Assembly: GCF_025966695.1 (NCBI RefSeq)
Contig: NZ_JAOEIY010000001.1
Span: forward strand, 124,001-188,000
Source of the DNA: Stutzerimonas sp. S1
GTDB lineage: Bacteria > Pseudomonadota > Gammaproteobacteria > Pseudomonadales > Pseudomonadaceae
Direction of reading: 5' to 3'
DNA length: 64,000 nucleotides
Part shown: in pieces, positions 43,493-52,731 of the stretch
Layout of the letters: each line of letters starts with the position of its first letter
Position numbering within the stretch: position 1 is the stretch's first letter
The notes under the pieces: model-generated
The model's input: only the letters and a program-made list of their open reading frames with translations
Told to the model about the DNA's origin: nothing
Databases searched by the model: none
Program-made: the position numbers and the translations under genes

Positions 43493-44001
43493 TGCGCATC
43501 CTCCTGAGCGCGCAGCGCGGGCAGCGCGTCTTCGATGGCAGCGAGGATGTTCGGATAGGCGCCGCAACGGCAGAGGTTGCCGCTCATCTGTTCACGGATC
43601 TCGTCGCGACTGCTGACGCGGTTTTCGGCAGCAAGAGCGGCGGCCGAGCAGATCTGCCCGGGCGTGCAATAGCCGCACTGGAAGGCATCGTGCTTGATGA
43701 AGGCAGCCTGCAACGGATGCAGCGCGGCGTCGCGGGCCAGGCCCTCGATGGTGGTCAGCCGGGCGCCATCATGCATCACCGCCAGGGTCAGGCAGCTGTT
43801 GATGCGCCGGCCATCGAGCAGCACCGTGCAGGCGCCGCACTGGCCGTGATCGCAGCCTTTCTTGGTGCCGGCCAGGCCGAGCTGGTCACGCAGCAGGTCG
43901 AGCAAGGTGGTCCAGGGGTGCACCTGGAGCTCGCGGTGTTCGCCGTTCAGCTCGAGGCTGATGGTGCAGGCCTGACCTGCAGCGGAAAGGTTTTCGCTCA
44001 T
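43489..44001 (-). CDS. 2Fe-2S subunit of the PaoABC-like enzyme (PaoA-like)
   Basis: A 170-aa small subunit with two [2Fe-2S] clusters: plant-type motif GCDHGQCGACTVLLDG and the all-helical C-terminal motif CGYCTPGQI...GNLCRCGAYPNI. Unlike E. coli PaoA it has no Tat signal (no twin arginine in front), so the complex should be cytoplasmic. The start at 44001 (MSENLSAAG) is the first ATG in frame that gives a plausible N-terminus; upstream residues are low-quality frame extension. Confidence 0.92.
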   Translation of the reverse strand: MSENLSAAGQACTISLELNGEHRELQVHPWTTLLDLLRDQLGLAGTKKGCDHGQCGACTVLLDGRRINSCLTLAVMHDGARLTTIEGLARDAALHPLQAAFIKHDAFQCGYCTPGQICSAAALAAENRVSSRDEIREQMSGNLCRCGAYPNILAAIEDALPALRAQEDAQ

Positions 44002-44108
44002 GACAGCCTCAGGATTTGGCCATTGGGATGCGCTGTCCGTGCGTCTTCGGGTACGACTGGCGCGGTGCGGAAATCGTTCAGCGCCGCCGCCGGGTGGGCG
44101 GACAGACA

Positions 44109-44714
44109 TCAGGCCAGGCGGCGGTCGTCCGGATGGTCGATGTCCAGCAGGACGCCGGGATCATCCACCTCAAGCCGCTGCACCGCCGGTTGGGCGAACA
44201 ACTGCTGCGCACCGCGATCACCGTCCAGTTGCAGCAGCGCATCTCGATAGGCGCTGCCGATGCCGCGCGGATGGCCCGCCCGACCCTGATGAACCGGAAC
44301 CACCAGATTGTCGTGCTCGATGGCCGCGGCGATGGCGCGCAGGGTCGCTGGCTGCACGTAGGGCATGTCGCCCAGCGCCACCAGCCAGCCACGCGCGACC
44401 GGTGCCTGGGCGACGGCCTGGGCCAGGCTATGGCCGAGACCGCGGGTTTCGACCGCAAGCACTTCGCAGCCTTCGGCGTGCGCGGCCAGCCAGTCGCGCA
44501 GCGGGCAATTGTCGGCATTGGTCACCACCAACAGCCGCTCGGCGACACCGCGCAGGTCCGCCAGGGTGGCGGCGAGCACCGGTGGCGCGGGCGCGTCGCG
44601 CAGGCTCGATGCCAGCAGCTTGTCCGCCCCGCCAGCGGCGCGGTAGCGGCTGCCCTGCCCCGCAGCCAGGACGATGGCGCAGACACCGGCGCCAGGCACG
44701 ACGCGCTCAGGCAC
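44109..44714 (-). CDS. MobA/MocA-like molybdenum cofactor nucleotidyltransferase
   Basis: A 201-aa NTP transferase probably making the cytosine dinucleotide form of molybdopterin (MocA type) needed by PaoABC enzymes. Nucleotide-binding loop IVLAAGQGSRYRAAGGADKLL and metal-binding GDMPYVQPATL are visible. The frame starts with GTG at 44714 and overlaps the xdhC-like gene by 8 nt. Whether the nucleotide used is CTP or GTP is not settled by the sequence I can read. Confidence 0.85.
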   Translation of the reverse strand: MPERVVPGAGVCAIVLAAGQGSRYRAAGGADKLLASSLRDAPAPPVLAATLADLRGVAERLLVVTNADNCPLRDWLAAHAEGCEVLAVETRGLGHSLAQAVAQAPVARGWLVALGDMPYVQPATLRAIAAAIEHDNLVVPVHQGRAGHPRGIGSAYRDALLQLDGDRGAQQLFAQPAVQRLEVDDPGVLLDIDHPDDRRLA

Positions 44715-45681
44715 AGCGCTGCTGCGCCGGCAGGCTCGGCGCCAGGGCGCCGTTCTTCAGCGCTACCACCTCGGCCATCAAGGACAGGGCGATTTCTGCC
44801 GGGGTGCGACTACCGATGGGCAAGCCGATGGGGCCGTACAACCGCTGCACCTGCCGCTCGCCGAGGCCCAGTGACAGCAGCCGCGCCTTGCGCTTCTCGC
44901 TGTTGACCCGCGAGCCCAGCGCGCCGACGTAGAAGGCCTCGGACTGCAGCGCAGTGAGCAGTGCCATGTCGTCCAGGCGCGGGTCGTGAGTCAGCGCGAC
45001 GATGGCGGTGTGTGCATCCGGCTCGATGGCCAGCACGGCATCGTCCGGCATGCCCGGGACGAAGCGCACGGCGGCGGCATCCCAGCCGTGGGCGTAACCT
45101 TCGCGGGGGTCGCAGATCAGCACCTCGAAACCCAGCCCGTGGGCGAGTTCAGCGACATAGCGCGACAGCTGCCCGGCGCCGATCAGCAGCAGGCGCCAGG
45201 CCGGGCCGAATGGCGCGCGCAGGGTGTGGCCATCGAAGTGCAGCGAAGCGTCGCGGCCGGCGGCTTGCAGCGTTACATCGCCGCTGGCGATATCCACACA
45301 GCGCAGCAGCCGTTCATGCGCGGCGCAACGACGCAGCAATTCATTGATCCAGCCGGCATCGCGCAGCGGCTCCTGCAACAGGCGCAGGGTGCCGCCACAG
45401 GGCAGACCGAAACGCGCGGATTCCTCCCGGCTCACGCCATAGGTGATCAGCTGGCAGGCCGCTGCCGGCTCGGCGGCCATGCCCCGTGCCAGCAGATCGT
45501 CCTCGACGCAGCCACCGGATACCGAGCCCTCGACGCGACCATCGCCGCGCAACGCCAGCAGCGAGCCCACCGGGCGTGGCGCGCTGCCCCAGGTTTGCAG
45601 CACCGTGTAGAGCACCACCGCGTGACCATCACGCCACCAGTCGCGGGCACGCCGCAGCACCGCCAGATCGACGCTGTCCAT
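44707..45681 (-). CDS. XdhC/PaoD-family molybdenum cofactor chaperone
   Basis: A 324-aa maturation factor that binds and sulfurates the cofactor before inserting it into the large subunit. The N-terminal XdhC/CoxI domain has QTWGSAPRPVGSLLAL and the SGGCVEDDL cysteine motif; the C-terminal Rossmann part has LLIGAGQLSRYVAELA. It is the first gene of a five-gene minus-strand operon ending with the PaoC-like gene. Confidence 0.92.
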   Translation of the reverse strand: MDSVDLAVLRRARDWWRDGHAVVLYTVLQTWGSAPRPVGSLLALRGDGRVEGSVSGGCVEDDLLARGMAAEPAAACQLITYGVSREESARFGLPCGGTLRLLQEPLRDAGWINELLRRCAAHERLLRCVDIASGDVTLQAAGRDASLHFDGHTLRAPFGPAWRLLLIGAGQLSRYVAELAHGLGFEVLICDPREGYAHGWDAAAVRFVPGMPDDAVLAIEPDAHTAIVALTHDPRLDDMALLTALQSEAFYVGALGSRVNSEKRKARLLSLGLGERQVQRLYGPIGLPIGSRTPAEIALSLMAEVVALKNGALAPSLPAQQRCA

Positions 45682-45753
45682 CGTTCTCCTCGGACTCAGC
45701 CAACTGCCGCCGGGACTTCCGGCAATGCAAGGACTGACCGATACGAGGCGCCG

Positions 45754-46320
45754 TTAGTTCGTCGTGGCCGGCACCAGCATGGCGTCGGCCACTTCACGCC
45801 GCTTGCCGCGACCGGCCAGGCGTTCCACCAGAGTCAGGGCGAATTCCAGCGCGGTCGCCGGTCCCTGACTGGTGATGCAGTTGCCATCGACCACCACCGG
45901 CTGATCGAGGAAATGCGTGCCGGTGAGGTTGTCGCTCATGCCTGGATAGCAGGTGACCTGGCGGCCCTTGAGCACTCCATAGGGATGCAGAGCGACCGAG
46001 GGTGCGGCGCAGATAGCGGCAAATTCGCGCCCTGCCGCGGCCTGCTGACGCACGCGTTCGGCCAGCGGCTCCAGCTCGCCGAGGGTCTGCGCGCCGGGCA
46101 TGCCGCCCGGCAGCACGATCAGATCGAAATCCTGCGCCAGCACATCGAGCAGCATGGCGTCGGCAGTGATTCGCGTGCCGCGGGCGCAGGTCAGCATGCG
46201 CCGCTCCTCGGCGCTGGCGACCACCACTTCGAACCCGGCGCGGCGCAGCACGTCGATCAGGGTCACCGTCTCCAGATCCTCGGAACCGTCGGCGACGGGT
46301 ATCAGTACGCGCTTGCTCAT
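45754..46320 (-). CDS. DJ-1/YajL-family protein
   Basis: A 188-aa DJ-1/PfpI-fold protein. The nucleophilic elbow reads AAICAAPSVALH, with the reactive cysteine, and the partner glutamate lies in PVADGSEDLE. YajL/DJ-1 proteins protect against carbonyl and oxidative stress; deglycase claims in the literature are disputed. Start at MSKRVLIPVADG (46320). Standalone, divergent from the permease gene. Confidence 0.9.
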   Translation of the reverse strand: MSKRVLIPVADGSEDLETVTLIDVLRRAGFEVVVASAEERRMLTCARGTRITADAMLLDVLAQDFDLIVLPGGMPGAQTLGELEPLAERVRQQAAAGREFAAICAAPSVALHPYGVLKGRQVTCYPGMSDNLTGTHFLDQPVVVDGNCITSQGPATALEFALTLVERLAGRGKRREVADAMLVPATTN

Positions 46321-46486
46321 GGGGATTCTCCTGCTCAATGGAAATTCAACCGGGCTGCCGGCCAGTGTAAGATGCGCGGCTTTTGCGGGCGGCCCGGCAA
46401 TGGGCTTTGCTCTAGGGGGCGCACGCGGCCACAGACGTCGCGGCAACCGAACGCCAGGCCATCAGCGGCCGACAAGGGGATTCAAC

Positions 46487-47782
46487 ATGCTCGAAAAGCT
46501 GTTCCAACTCAAGGCGCACCACACCACCGTGCGCACCGAGATCCTCGCCGGTCTCACCACGTTCCTGACGATGGCCTACATCCTCTTCGTCAACCCGAGC
46601 ATCCTCGCCGAAGCGGGTGTGGATCACGGCGCGGTGTTCGTCGCCACCTGCCTGGCCGCAGCCATCGGCTCGGCGGTGATGGGGCTGGTCGCCAACTACC
46701 CGATCGCGCTGGCGCCGGGCATGGGCCTGAACGCCTTCTTCACCTACACCGTGGTCCTGACCATGGGCTACACCTGGCAGACCGCTCTGGGTGCGGTGTT
46801 CCTCTCCGGTGCGATCTTCTTCGCGTTGTCGATCTTCAAGATCCGCGAATGGATCATCCACAGCATTCCGCTGGCCCTGCGCGCCGGCATCGCCGCAGGC
46901 ATCGGCCTGTTTCTGGCGATCATCGCCCTGAAGAACGCCGGCATCGTCGTCGATAATCCAGCCACCCTGGTGGGCCTCGGCGACCTAAGCGCCGGCGGCC
47001 CGCTGCTGGCCTGCCTGGGCTTCTTCCTGATCGCGGCACTGTCCTATCGCCGGGTCACCGGCGCGGTGATGATCGGCATTCTGGCCGTTACCGGGCTGTC
47101 GATCCTGCTCGGCCTGTCCGAGCTGAACGGCGTGGTATCGATGCCACCGTCGCTGGCGCCGACCTTCATGCAGCTGGACATCATGGGCGCGCTGGACATT
47201 GGCCTGATCAGCGTGATCTTCGCCTTCCTCTTCGTCGACCTGTTCGACACCTCGGGCACCCTCATCGGCGTGGCGCAGAAGGCTGACCTGCTCGACAAGG
47301 ACGGCCGCATGCCGCGCCTGGGCCGCGCGCTGCTGGCCGACAGCACCGCGACCATGGCCGGCGCCGCGCTGGGCACCTCCACCACCACCAGCTACATCGA
47401 ATCGGCGGCCGGTATCAGCGCCGGTGGCCGCACCGGTCTGACCGCCTGCGTGGTCGCCCTGCTGTTCCTGCTCAGCCTGTTCTTCGCCCCGCTGGCCGGT
47501 GCCGTGCCGGCCTACGCCACCGCCCCGGCGCTGCTGTTCGTCGCCGTGCTGATGATGAGCAGCCTGGCCGGCATCGACTGGGACGACCTCACCGTCGCCG
47601 CCCCGGTAGCCATCGCCGCCCTGGCCATGCCGCTGACCTTCTCCATCGCCAACGGCATCGCCTTCGGCTTCGTCGCCTGGACCGCGATCAAGCTGCTGGC
47701 TGGTCGCTGGCGCGAGCTGAGCCCGGCGATGTGGATCCTCTCGGCGCTGTTCGTGGTCAAGCTGGGCTGGTTCGCCGGCTGA
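46487..47782 (+). CDS. NCS2-family purine (adenine/guanine/hypoxanthine) permease
   Basis: A 431-aa inner-membrane transporter of the AzgA/GhxP-like NCS2 group with 12 or more hydrophobic segments. Family motifs: EILAGLTTFLTMAYILFVNP at the N-terminus, APGMGLNAFF, and FVDLFDTSGTLIGV with the substrate-site region, then GTSTTTSYIESAAG. Start 46487 has AAGGGGA upstream. No purine riboswitch seen in the leader. Substrate purine not resolved. Confidence 0.9.
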   Translation: MLEKLFQLKAHHTTVRTEILAGLTTFLTMAYILFVNPSILAEAGVDHGAVFVATCLAAAIGSAVMGLVANYPIALAPGMGLNAFFTYTVVLTMGYTWQTALGAVFLSGAIFFALSIFKIREWIIHSIPLALRAGIAAGIGLFLAIIALKNAGIVVDNPATLVGLGDLSAGGPLLACLGFFLIAALSYRRVTGAVMIGILAVTGLSILLGLSELNGVVSMPPSLAPTFMQLDIMGALDIGLISVIFAFLFVDLFDTSGTLIGVAQKADLLDKDGRMPRLGRALLADSTATMAGAALGTSTTTSYIESAAGISAGGRTGLTACVVALLFLLSLFFAPLAGAVPAYATAPALLFVAVLMMSSLAGIDWDDLTVAAPVAIAALAMPLTFSIANGIAFGFVAWTAIKLLAGRWRELSPAMWILSALFVVKLGWFAG

Positions 47783-47788
47783 CGTGCT

Positions 47789-47861
47789 GTAGGGTGGATG
47801 ATCTTTGTTCATCCACCTTGCGCGCGGTAACGGTGGATGGATGAAACGCCATCCACCCTAC
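47789..47861. repeat. GTAG-headed REP pair (copy B)
   Basis: Begins GTAGGGTGGATGATC, folds to GTTCATCCACC, then an inverse unit GGTGGATGG...CCATCCACCCTAC. Same head and orientation as copy A. Fills the gap between the purine permease stop and trmA, and the trmA start codon lies only 24 nt beyond it. Confidence 0.8.
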
Positions 47862-47884
47862 GATTCATCACTGCACGAGTTTCT

Positions 47885-48973
47885 ATGAGCCGCCCCTCCT
47901 TCGATCCCGCCCAATACGACAGCCAGCTCGCCGAGAAGACCGCGCGCCTGCGCGATCTGCTCGCGCCGTTCGATGCACCCGAGCCGGAGGTTTTCGACTC
48001 GCCGCGCGAGCACTACCGCCTGCGCGCCGAGTTCCGCCTGTGGCGCGAAGACGGTCAGCGCCACTACGCGATGTTCGAGCAGGGCGACAAGCACAAGGCG
48101 ATCCTGATCGATGATTTCCCCATCGCCAGCCGCCGCATCAATGAACTGATGCCCCAGCTGAAGGCCGCCTGGCAGGCCTCCGAGGTGCTCAGCTTCAAGC
48201 TGTTCCAGGTGGAATTTCTCACCACCCTGAGCGGTGATGCGCTGATCACCCTCGCCTATCACCGCCCGCTGGACGAGGCCTGGCAGGCCGAAGCCGAGCA
48301 GCTCGCCGCAGACCTCGGCGTCAGCCTGGTCGGCCGCTCCAAGGGCAAGCGCATCGTCATCGGCCGCGATTACGTGGAAGAACAGCTGGTGGTCGCCGGC
48401 CGCAGCTTCCGCTACCGCCAGCCGGAAGGCGCCTTCACCCAGCCCAACGGCGAGGTCTGCCAGAAGATGCTGAACTGGACGTACGAGGCGCTCGGCGAAC
48501 GCGATGACGACCTGCTGGAGCTGTACTGCGGCAACGGCAACTTCACCCTGCCGCTGGCGACCCGCGTGCGCCGCGTGCTGGCCACCGAGATCAGCAAGAC
48601 CTCGGTCAACGCTGCGTTGGCCAACATCGAAGACAACGGCATCCACAACATCGAGCTGGTGCGCCTCTCCGCCGAAGAACTGACCCAGGCGCTCAACGAG
48701 GTGCGCCCGTTCCGCCGCTTGGCCCACATCGACCTGAAGAGCTACCAGTTCGGCAGCATCTTCGTCGACCCGCCGCGCGCCGGCATGGACCCGGACACCT
48801 GCGAGCTGGCCCGCCGCTTCGAGCGCATCCTCTACATTTCCTGCAACCCGGAAACCCTGGCGCAGAACATCGCCCAGCTGGCCGACACCCACCGCATCGA
48901 ACGTTGCGCGCTGTTCGACCAGTTCCCCTACACCCACCACATGGAATCCGGGGTGCTGCTGGTCCGCAAGTGA
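47885..48973 (+). CDS. trmA: tRNA (uracil-5-)-methyltransferase
   Basis: Makes m5U54 (ribothymidine) in tRNA with SAM. The 362-aa protein has [15 protein letters not shown] (SAM motif), [13 protein letters not shown] and the nucleophile CNPETLAQN, all TrmA hallmarks. Start at [15 protein letters not shown] (47885); the frame is open into the REP upstream but that part is not coding. Normal length. Confidence 0.96.
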   Translation: MSRPSFDPAQYDSQLAEKTARLRDLLAPFDAPEPEVFDSPREHYRLRAEFRLWREDGQRHYAMFEQGDKHKAILIDDFPIASRRINELMPQLKAAWQASEVLSFKLFQVEFLTTLSGDALITLAYHRPLDEAWQAEAEQLAADLGVSLVGRSKGKRIVIGRDYVEEQLVVAGRSFRYRQPEGAFTQPNGEVCQKMLNWTYEALGERDDDLLELYCGNGNFTLPLATRVRRVLATEISKTSVNAALANIEDNGIHNIELVRLSAEELTQALNEVRPFRRLAHIDLKSYQFGSIFVDPPRAGMDPDTCELARRFERILYISCNPETLAQNIAQLADTHRIERCALFDQFPYTHHMESGVLLVRK

Positions 48974-49047
48974 TCGGTCCGACTGAACGCCAACCGCCGG
49001 ACGGCGTTCCACATCCATAACCACTGACGCGTTATGGAGGTGACAGC

Positions 49048-50439
49048 ATGCTGGTCTTCGAGCCGATCTATACCGATGGTCTGGCGCAGATTTCCTATCT
49101 GGTGGGCGACAGCAAGGCCGCGGTCGCCGCGGTGATCGACCCGCGCCGCGACGTCGATGTCTACCTCGACCTAGCCCGCGAAAAGGGCCTGCGCATCGCC
49201 TACGCCATCGAGACCCACATCCACGCCGACTTCGTTTCCGGTGCCCAGGCGCTGGCCGAGCGCAGCGGCGCCGAGATCATCGGTGGTAGCTCCGCGGACT
49301 ACGCCTTCGCGCTGCGCCAGGCCGCTGATGGCGAGGTGCTGGAGCTGGGCCAGGTCAGCCTGGAAATCATCCATTCGCCAGGCCATACCCCCGAGCACAT
49401 CTCCCTGCTGCTGCGCGACAGTCAGCAGGGTGAACAACCGTTCGCGCTGTTCACCGGCGATACGCTGTTCAACCTCGACGTCGGCCGGCCAGACCTGCTC
49501 GGCGAGGACAGCACCCGGCAACTGGCCGCGCAGCTCTACAGCACGCTGTTCACCCGCTATCTGCCGCTGGGTGAACGCATCGAGATCTACCCCTGCCACG
49601 GCGCCGGGTCGGCGTGCGGCAAGTCCATCGGCGACCGCCGCCATTCCACCCTCGGCAACGAATTGCTGTTCAACCCCGCGCTCAACCAGCAGCGCAGCGA
49701 ACGTGAATTCGTCGACTGGCTGTTGGCCGAGATGCCCGAGCCGCCGCGCCACTATGCGCGGCTGAAGAAGCTCAACGCGCGACCGCTCGATCTGCATGGC
49801 CCGGCGCTGCCGCCACCGCTGTCACCCGAGGAGTTCCGCCAGCGCACCGCCGACCCCAGCGCTGTGCAACTGGTGGACGTGCGCTCGATTCTGGCCTTCG
49901 GCGGCGGCCATGTACCGGGCGCGCTGAACATCGCGCTACGCAACGAGTTCGTCAGCTGGGCCGGCTGGATGCTCGACGACCGGCGACCGATCTACCTGAT
50001 CGGCGAAGACAGTCACGAAATCCACCAGGCGACGCTGCAGCTGTACCGCATCGGACTCGATCAGGTGACGGGTTACCTGCGCAACGGCATGAGCGACTGG
50101 CAGAACGCAGGCCTGCCACTGGAGTGCGTCGGCGAATGGACAGTGCACGAGCTCGACCGCCGCCGCGGCGATCCGCAGATGCAGGTGCTCGACGTGCGCG
50201 CACCCGAAGAACTCGAGCAAGGGCGCGTCCCCGGTGCCAAGCACGCCTTCGTCGCTCATCTACCGCGACATCTCGAGCAGCTGGACAGGAGCAAGATCGT
50301 GGCGACGTACTGCGGCAGCGGCTATCGCGCCTCGATTGCCGCCAGCATCCTCAAGCGCCACGGCTTCAGCCGGGTGGTCAACGTGCCGGGCTCCTGGACC
50401 GCATGGCGCAAGCACGATCTGCCGGTGGCGGAGCACTAA
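49048..50439 (+). CDS. Persulfide dioxygenase-like metallo-beta-lactamase fused to two rhodanese domains
   Basis: A 463-aa protein for sulfide/persulfide oxidation. The N-terminal MBL domain (about 1-230) has iron-binding HxHADF at 57-62 (THIHADFVSG), HSPGHTPEH and FTGDTLF, as in ETHE1/Blh-type persulfide dioxygenases. It is followed by two rhodanese modules: the first (about 265-350) has no cysteine at the active-site loop, while the second has an active cysteine C422 in TYCGSGYRAS. A GGAGG lies 8-12 nt before the ATG. Coupled dioxygenase-sulfurtransferase activity inferred from domain content. Confidence 0.88.
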   Translation: MLVFEPIYTDGLAQISYLVGDSKAAVAAVIDPRRDVDVYLDLAREKGLRIAYAIETHIHADFVSGAQALAERSGAEIIGGSSADYAFALRQAADGEVLELGQVSLEIIHSPGHTPEHISLLLRDSQQGEQPFALFTGDTLFNLDVGRPDLLGEDSTRQLAAQLYSTLFTRYLPLGERIEIYPCHGAGSACGKSIGDRRHSTLGNELLFNPALNQQRSEREFVDWLLAEMPEPPRHYARLKKLNARPLDLHGPALPPPLSPEEFRQRTADPSAVQLVDVRSILAFGGGHVPGALNIALRNEFVSWAGWMLDDRRPIYLIGEDSHEIHQATLQLYRIGLDQVTGYLRNGMSDWQNAGLPLECVGEWTVHELDRRRGDPQMQVLDVRAPEELEQGRVPGAKHAFVAHLPRHLEQLDRSKIVATYCGSGYRASIAASILKRHGFSRVVNVPGSWTAWRKHDLPVAEH

Positions 50440-50493
50440 GCCCGGTCTCACCGCAGACCGCCGGCCTTTTTCACGCATTTCAGACGCACGTCC

Positions 50494-50580
50494 GGTGGAT
50501 AAGGCTGCGCCGTTATCCACCCTACGCCCGCCTACTCGCGCGACCCGTAGGGTGGAAAACGGCCGACGGCCTTTTCCACC
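50494..50580. repeat. GTAG-headed REP pair (copy C, opposite arrangement)
   Basis: First unit 50494-50525 is inverse (GGTGGATAA...TTATCCACCCTAC), second unit 50547-50580 forward (GTAGGGTGGAAAAC...TTTTCCACC). Heads point inward here, opposite to copies A and B. Lies between the convergent persulfide dioxygenase and b561-reductase genes, the second unit abutting the latter's stop codon. Confidence 0.8.
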
Positions 50581-52176
50581 TCAATACTCCACCTGCAGTT
50601 CGGCGCTGCGCGGTTCGGCCTGGCAGGCCAGCGCCCAGCCCTGGCGCACCTCGCTTTCGCTCAGCACCTGGTTGCTGCGCATGCTCACGCTGCCCTCCAC
50701 CACCCGGCACTTGCAGGCGGCGCAGACACCCGAGCGGCAGGCGCTCGGTGGTTGCAGGCCGGCCTGTTCCATGGCCTCCAGCAGCACCTCGCCGCGCGGC
50801 ACGTCCAGCTCGTGACGGCGACCGTCGAGCGCGACCCGCAGGCGACTGCGGCGACCGCCCGGTGCGGCCGTCGGCGCCGCGGCGGCAAAGCGTTCCAGAT
50901 GGATGCGCGCCGCATCCACACCCAGCTCGCCCAGCGCGGCACCAGCGGCATCCATGAACGGTTGCGGCCCGCAGATGAAGGCGTCGGCCACCGTCCAGTC
51001 AGCGATCTTCGCGGCAATCGCCGGGCCGCTCGGCACACCCTGCTCGGCATCGAGCCAGATGCGCAGCTGCAGACGCTCGGGGTAACGCGCAGACCAATCG
51101 GCCAGCTCCTCGGCAAAGATCAGCGAGGCTGCATCGCGGCTGGCATAGAACAGGCGTACCTGCCCGCTGCCCTCGACCAACGCAGTCTGCAGGATCGCCA
51201 TCAGCGGTGTGATACCGCTGCCGGCACCGAGCAGCAGCAGATCGTCATCCAGGTTGCGCGGCACGAACACGCCGGCCGGCGGCAGCGCCTCGATGCAATC
51301 GCCCGCCTGCAGGTTGTCCAGCAGCCAGTTCGACGCGCGGCCGCCGGACACCCGCTTGATAGTGATGCGCAGCGCGCCATCCGCCTGCGGCCGCTGCGAC
51401 AGCGAGTAGCAGCGCAGCAGCGCCGGCTCGGCACCGGGTACCTTCAGCGTGAGGAACTGCCCCGGCTGCGCGGTAAAACGGGCGCGCTGGGCGGCCGGCA
51501 CCTGTAGGGTGAACGAGCAGCTGTCGGCGGTTTCGGCCTGGCGTGAGGCGATGCGCAGGCGGGTGAATTCACCGGCGACCGGCGTCGGCGACGATGCGAG
51601 TGAGGTCGCCACCGCAGTTGCAGCCGACGCCGCCGAAGAAGCCGAAGGTGCAGTCGAAGCCGGCCCCGACTTGGCCACCCCGCGCAGCATCGGCCATACC
51701 GCCTTGCGGCGGAAGAGCAGCACATAGCCAACATGCAGGCCGATCAGCCACAGCCCCAGGTTGGCGAAGAACTCGTGCACCTCTTCGGCATCGCCCATCC
51801 AGCCGATGAAATCGATGTCGCTGGCGGCGCCGAAGACATCCGGCCCCACGCCTGGCAGGGAGGCCAGCACATCGCCGTTGTCGACCATGCCCAGGCCGAC
51901 CACGCTGGCAATGGCGAAACTGCTCAGCGCGCCGACCGTCAGCCACTTGCCGACGCTCGACAGGCCGGGCTTGCTCCGCTGGCCCTTCGGCGGCAGCAGC
52001 TGCGGGAAGCCGCGCAGGCGCAGCGGCACGATCAGCAGGCGCCACACCAACAGCGCTACCAGGCCGTAGCCCAGCCAGATATGCAGCGTCTCGGCGTCGT
52101 CACCGCTGAGGTAAACGCCAAGAAAGAAGCCGGCCAGCAGCCAGTGGAACAAACGAAAGCGGTTGAAGGCAGCCAC
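50581..52176 (-). CDS. Cytochrome b561-flavin reductase-2Fe2S ferredoxin fusion
   Basis: A 531-aa three-part redox protein. Residues 1-160: four-helix b561-type membrane domain with haem histidine candidates H11, H32, H134 and H148. About 200-435: FAD/NAD(P) oxidoreductase with RCYSLSQRP, GAGSGITPLMAIL and FICGPQPFM. About 440-531: plant-type ferredoxin with CRSGVCAACKC and a fourth Cys in ALAC. The start is taken as GTG at 52176, which has a GAGG 9 nt upstream; the frame opens to an ATG at 52248 lacking a good site. Divergent from two c-type cytochromes, so likely passes NAD(P)H electrons across the membrane. Role inferred. Confidence 0.85.
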   Translation of the reverse strand: MAAFNRFRLFHWLLAGFFLGVYLSGDDAETLHIWLGYGLVALLVWRLLIVPLRLRGFPQLLPPKGQRSKPGLSSVGKWLTVGALSSFAIASVVGLGMVDNGDVLASLPGVGPDVFGAASDIDFIGWMGDAEEVHEFFANLGLWLIGLHVGYVLLFRRKAVWPMLRGVAKSGPASTAPSASSAASAATAVATSLASSPTPVAGEFTRLRIASRQAETADSCSFTLQVPAAQRARFTAQPGQFLTLKVPGAEPALLRCYSLSQRPQADGALRITIKRVSGGRASNWLLDNLQAGDCIEALPPAGVFVPRNLDDDLLLLGAGSGITPLMAILQTALVEGSGQVRLFYASRDAASLIFAEELADWSARYPERLQLRIWLDAEQGVPSGPAIAAKIADWTVADAFICGPQPFMDAAGAALGELGVDAARIHLERFAAAAPTAAPGGRRSRLRVALDGRRHELDVPRGEVLLEAMEQAGLQPPSACRSGVCAACKCRVVEGSVSMRSNQVLSESEVRQGWALACQAEPRSAELQVEY

Positions 52177-52316
52177 GGTGGCAATCCTCGATGAACGGAA
52201 TACCTCCCTTGTATGCCCCTCAGCTGAAGCCAAGCTGAATGCCATCACCTGGCCAGATTCAGTTTGGCGTAAGGCGGCGCGCCTAGGCTGCGCTCATCCA
52301 CCCCGGAGACCGCACC

Positions 52317-52721
52317 ATGAAAGCCCACTGGATTGCCCTCGCCTGTTGCCTGAGCCTGCCGGCCCTGGCCGAAACCGAACACCCACTGCTGGCCGGCTAC
52401 GCCGCCCAGGCGCGTCAGGAGAATCCGGACTTCGCCGGTTTCTCCGCCGAGCGCGGCAAGGCGCTGTACTTCGCCGAGGAGCAGCGCAACGGCAAGACCA
52501 TGAGCTGCACCACCTGCCACACCGCCGACCCGCGTCAGCCCGGCAAGACGCCGGCGCACCGCAAGGTCGATCCGCTCGCGCCGGCAGCCAACCCCGAGCG
52601 CTTCACCGACCTGAAGAAGGTCGAGAAATGGTTCCGCCGCAACTGCGACGACGTCTACGCCCGTGAATGCACCGCGCAGGAAAAGGGTGACTTCATTAGC
52701 TGGATCGACAGCATCAAGTAA
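52317..52721 (+). CDS. DUF1924-family monohaem cytochrome c
   Basis: A 134-aa periplasmic protein: signal peptide (cleaved near ALA-ET, residue 19), then one haem motif CTTCH in a helical fold with NPERFTDLKKVEKWFRRNCDDV, typical of DUF1924/SHP-like cytochromes, which may bind oxygen or NO with an Asn ligand. CGGAG ribosome-binding site. Stop is 10 nt before the next cytochrome gene. Confidence 0.88.
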   Translation: MKAHWIALACCLSLPALAETEHPLLAGYAAQARQENPDFAGFSAERGKALYFAEEQRNGKTMSCTTCHTADPRQPGKTPAHRKVDPLAPAANPERFTDLKKVEKWFRRNCDDVYARECTAQEKGDFISWIDSIK

Positions 52722-52731
52722 GGAGCCCGCC

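Noticed and set aside
46321..46486. Purine riboswitch ahead of the purine permease
   Set aside because: I could not fold a three-helix purine aptamer and the conserved loop sequences are not present.
44986..46956. 656-aa plus-strand frame covering xdhC-like and DJ-1 genes
   Set aside because: Shadow of minus-strand genes; only the downstream NCS2 permease in another frame is real here.
50461..50475. Third ColR-box candidate (CCTTTTTCACGC)
   Set aside because: Lies just downstream of the dioxygenase-rhodanese stop, lacks the upstream A(C/G) positions, and serves no start codon.
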